From assembly GCA_003512805.1 (NCBI GenBank), contig DOOK01000141.1:1-6029 (forward strand): a stretch of 6,029 nt of DNA, written 5' to 3'. The notes under the pieces are model-generated. The model was not told the origin of the DNA. It ran no database searches and worked only from the letters and a program-made list of their open reading frames with translations. This DNA is from Erwinia sp. (GTDB taxonomy: Bacteria; Pseudomonadota; Gammaproteobacteria; Enterobacterales; Enterobacteriaceae). Position numbers and translations under genes: made by a program. This document shows positions 5,147 through 6,029 of this stretch, piece after piece (the first letter of the stretch is position 1; each line of letters opens with the position of its first letter).

Positions 5147-6029
5147 TTATTCAGGGTTAAGTGCGACAATACAGTTCAGCAGCGCGTCAGCCTTGTCGGT
5201 CGGCAACGCTGCGTCCACCGGCAAATACCACCAGTTGGCGGCAGCAAAGCGGCTGACTTTAACCGCATCCTTTTCGGTCATTAGCAACGTCTGGTTTGGC
5301 AGCGCAAGCGAGCTCAGCTGCGCCTCGCTGTATGCCTGGTGATCGGCGAAAGAGACTTCCTCAACAGGGACAATCCCCAACTGACGCAGCGTGGCGAAAA
5401 AACGCGGCGGATGGCCGATACCAGCCATTGCGACGACGTTTGTAAGCGAGGCAGCAGGACGGGTTTCGCCGGTTTGCAGATTAACCGCCAGGCCCGGCGT
5501 CAGGCGCATTGCTATCTCATCAACAAGCGCAGTGCCGCCGTTAGTAATCACCGCATCCACTGTCTTCAGACGTGAGGCCCGTTCACGCATTGGCCCGGCG
5601 GGTAACCACCAGCCGTTGCCAAAACGGCGCTGACCATCGATAACCACTATTTCGAAATTTCTTGCCAGCGCGTAATGCTGAAGGCCGTCGTCGGTAATAA
5701 TGATATCAACCTCGCCGTGCGCCAACAGCGCCTGCACGGCTTCTTTACGGCGTGGAGAAACGGCCACCGCCGCGCCGGTGCGGCGATAAATCAATACCGG
5801 TTCGTCGCCCGCCTCGCCAGTGGTCGTGTTGCCGTCCAGTACCAGCGGATAGGCTGCTGCTTTACCGCCGTAGCCTCTTGATACCACCCCAGGTCGCAGG
5901 CCGCGCTGCTGTAAAGCCTGCACCAGCCAGATGACTACCGGCGTTTTGCCGTTGCCGCCTGCCGTCAGGTTACCGACCACGACAACCGGCACTGGTGCCC
6001 GCCAGGCCTTCCGCCAGCCCAGACGATAG
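5147..6029 (-). CDS. lpxK: LpxK, tetraacyldisaccharide 4'-kinase, N-terminus beyond the window
   Basis: LpxK phosphorylates the 4' position of the tetraacyldisaccharide 1-phosphate to give lipid IVA, using ATP at the inner membrane. The window holds 293 residues; from the E. coli length (328) about 33 N-terminal residues, including the membrane anchor, are missing to the right. The reading frame is open to the edge and begins [20 protein letters not shown], so the GTG at 5990-5992 is an internal Val codon, not the start. Counting from the first visible codon: P-loop [11 protein letters not shown] (19-29), VVSRGYGGK (48-56), the catalytic/Walker B-like TDDGLQH (112-118), [14 protein letters not shown] (137-150), [11 protein letters not shown] (201-211) and MTEKDAVK (250-257). 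All are intact. The TAA is followed 39 bp later by ycaQ. msbA is expected upstream by analogy with E. coli. Confidence 0.97.
   Translation of the reverse strand, partial: YRLGWRKAWRAPVPVVVVGNLTAGGNGKTPVVIWLVQALQQRGLRPGVVSRGYGGKAAAYPLVLDGNTTTGEAGDEPVLIYRRTGAAVAVSPRRKEAVQALLAHGEVDIIITDDGLQHYALARNFEIVVIDGQRRFGNGWWLPAGPMRERASRLKTVDAVITNGGTALVDEIAMRLTPGLAVNLQTGETRPAASLTNVVAMAGIGHPPRFFATLRQLGIVPVEEVSFADHQAYSEAQLSSLALPNQTLLMTEKDAVKVSRFAAANWWYLPVDAALPTDKADALLNCIVALNPE
5606..5613 (-). other. Chi octamer GCTGGTGG
   Basis: Exact Chi sequence on the minus strand within lpxK, oriented like the copy in ycaQ. Function by analogy with E. coli only. Confidence 0.5.

Noticed and set aside
5990..5992. GTG as a possible lpxK start
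   Set aside because: The frame stays open upstream to the window edge and encodes [12 protein letters not shown], which matches the LpxK sequence before the P-loop; the GTG is an internal Val codon.

Overview
This is an ordinary, gene-dense piece of an Enterobacterales chromosome. The evidence is the set of neighbours lpxK – ycaQ – ycaR – kdsB – ycbJ – elyC – cmoM – mukF, which matches the E. coli K-12 order as I remember it, and the presence of MukF, the kleisin of the MukBEF condensin of enterics and some other gammaproteobacteria. Base composition looks like mid-50s % GC by eye. YcbJ, ElyC and the LpxK C-terminus differ clearly from the E. coli proteins I remember, so this is probably another genus. 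An Erwinia/Pantoea-type relative is a guess, not a demonstrated assignment. I see no mobile elements, tRNA or rRNA genes, CRISPR arrays or foreign-looking islands.

Layout from the right, reading the minus strand, the main transcription direction: lpxK (partial, its N-terminus lies beyond the right edge); a 39-bp gap holding a perfect dyad over the ycaQ ribosome binding site; ycaQ; an 80-bp gap with a candidate promoter; ycaR and kdsB, coupled by an ATGA overlap; a 96-bp gap with a GC-rich hairpin (probable terminator of kdsB) and an extended -10 promoter for ycbJ; ycbJ. Then elyC on the plus strand meets ycbJ tail to tail, the two genes overlapping by 36 bp. A 129-bp divergent gap separates elyC from cmoM, which runs on the minus strand and is coupled by a second ATGA overlap to mukF (partial, it runs off the left edge). 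No stretch longer than 129 bp lacks a gene.

Functionally the window is mostly envelope biogenesis. LpxK (lipid A 4'-kinase) and KdsB (CMP-Kdo synthetase) supply adjacent steps of lipid A–Kdo assembly, and ElyC is an inner-membrane envelope factor. With them sit a DNA crosslink glycosylase (YcaQ), a wobble-uridine tRNA methyltransferase (CmoM), a chromosome-condensation subunit (MukF), a Trm112-like small protein (YcaR) and a kinase-fold protein that has lost its catalytic aspartates (YcbJ).

I did not find a new system. The points most worth a second look are the dyad at the ycaQ start, the apparent pseudokinase YcbJ, the three-cysteine Trm112-like YcaR near a tRNA methyltransferase, and the overlapping convergent elyC/ycbJ ends with a perfect hairpin inside ycbJ.
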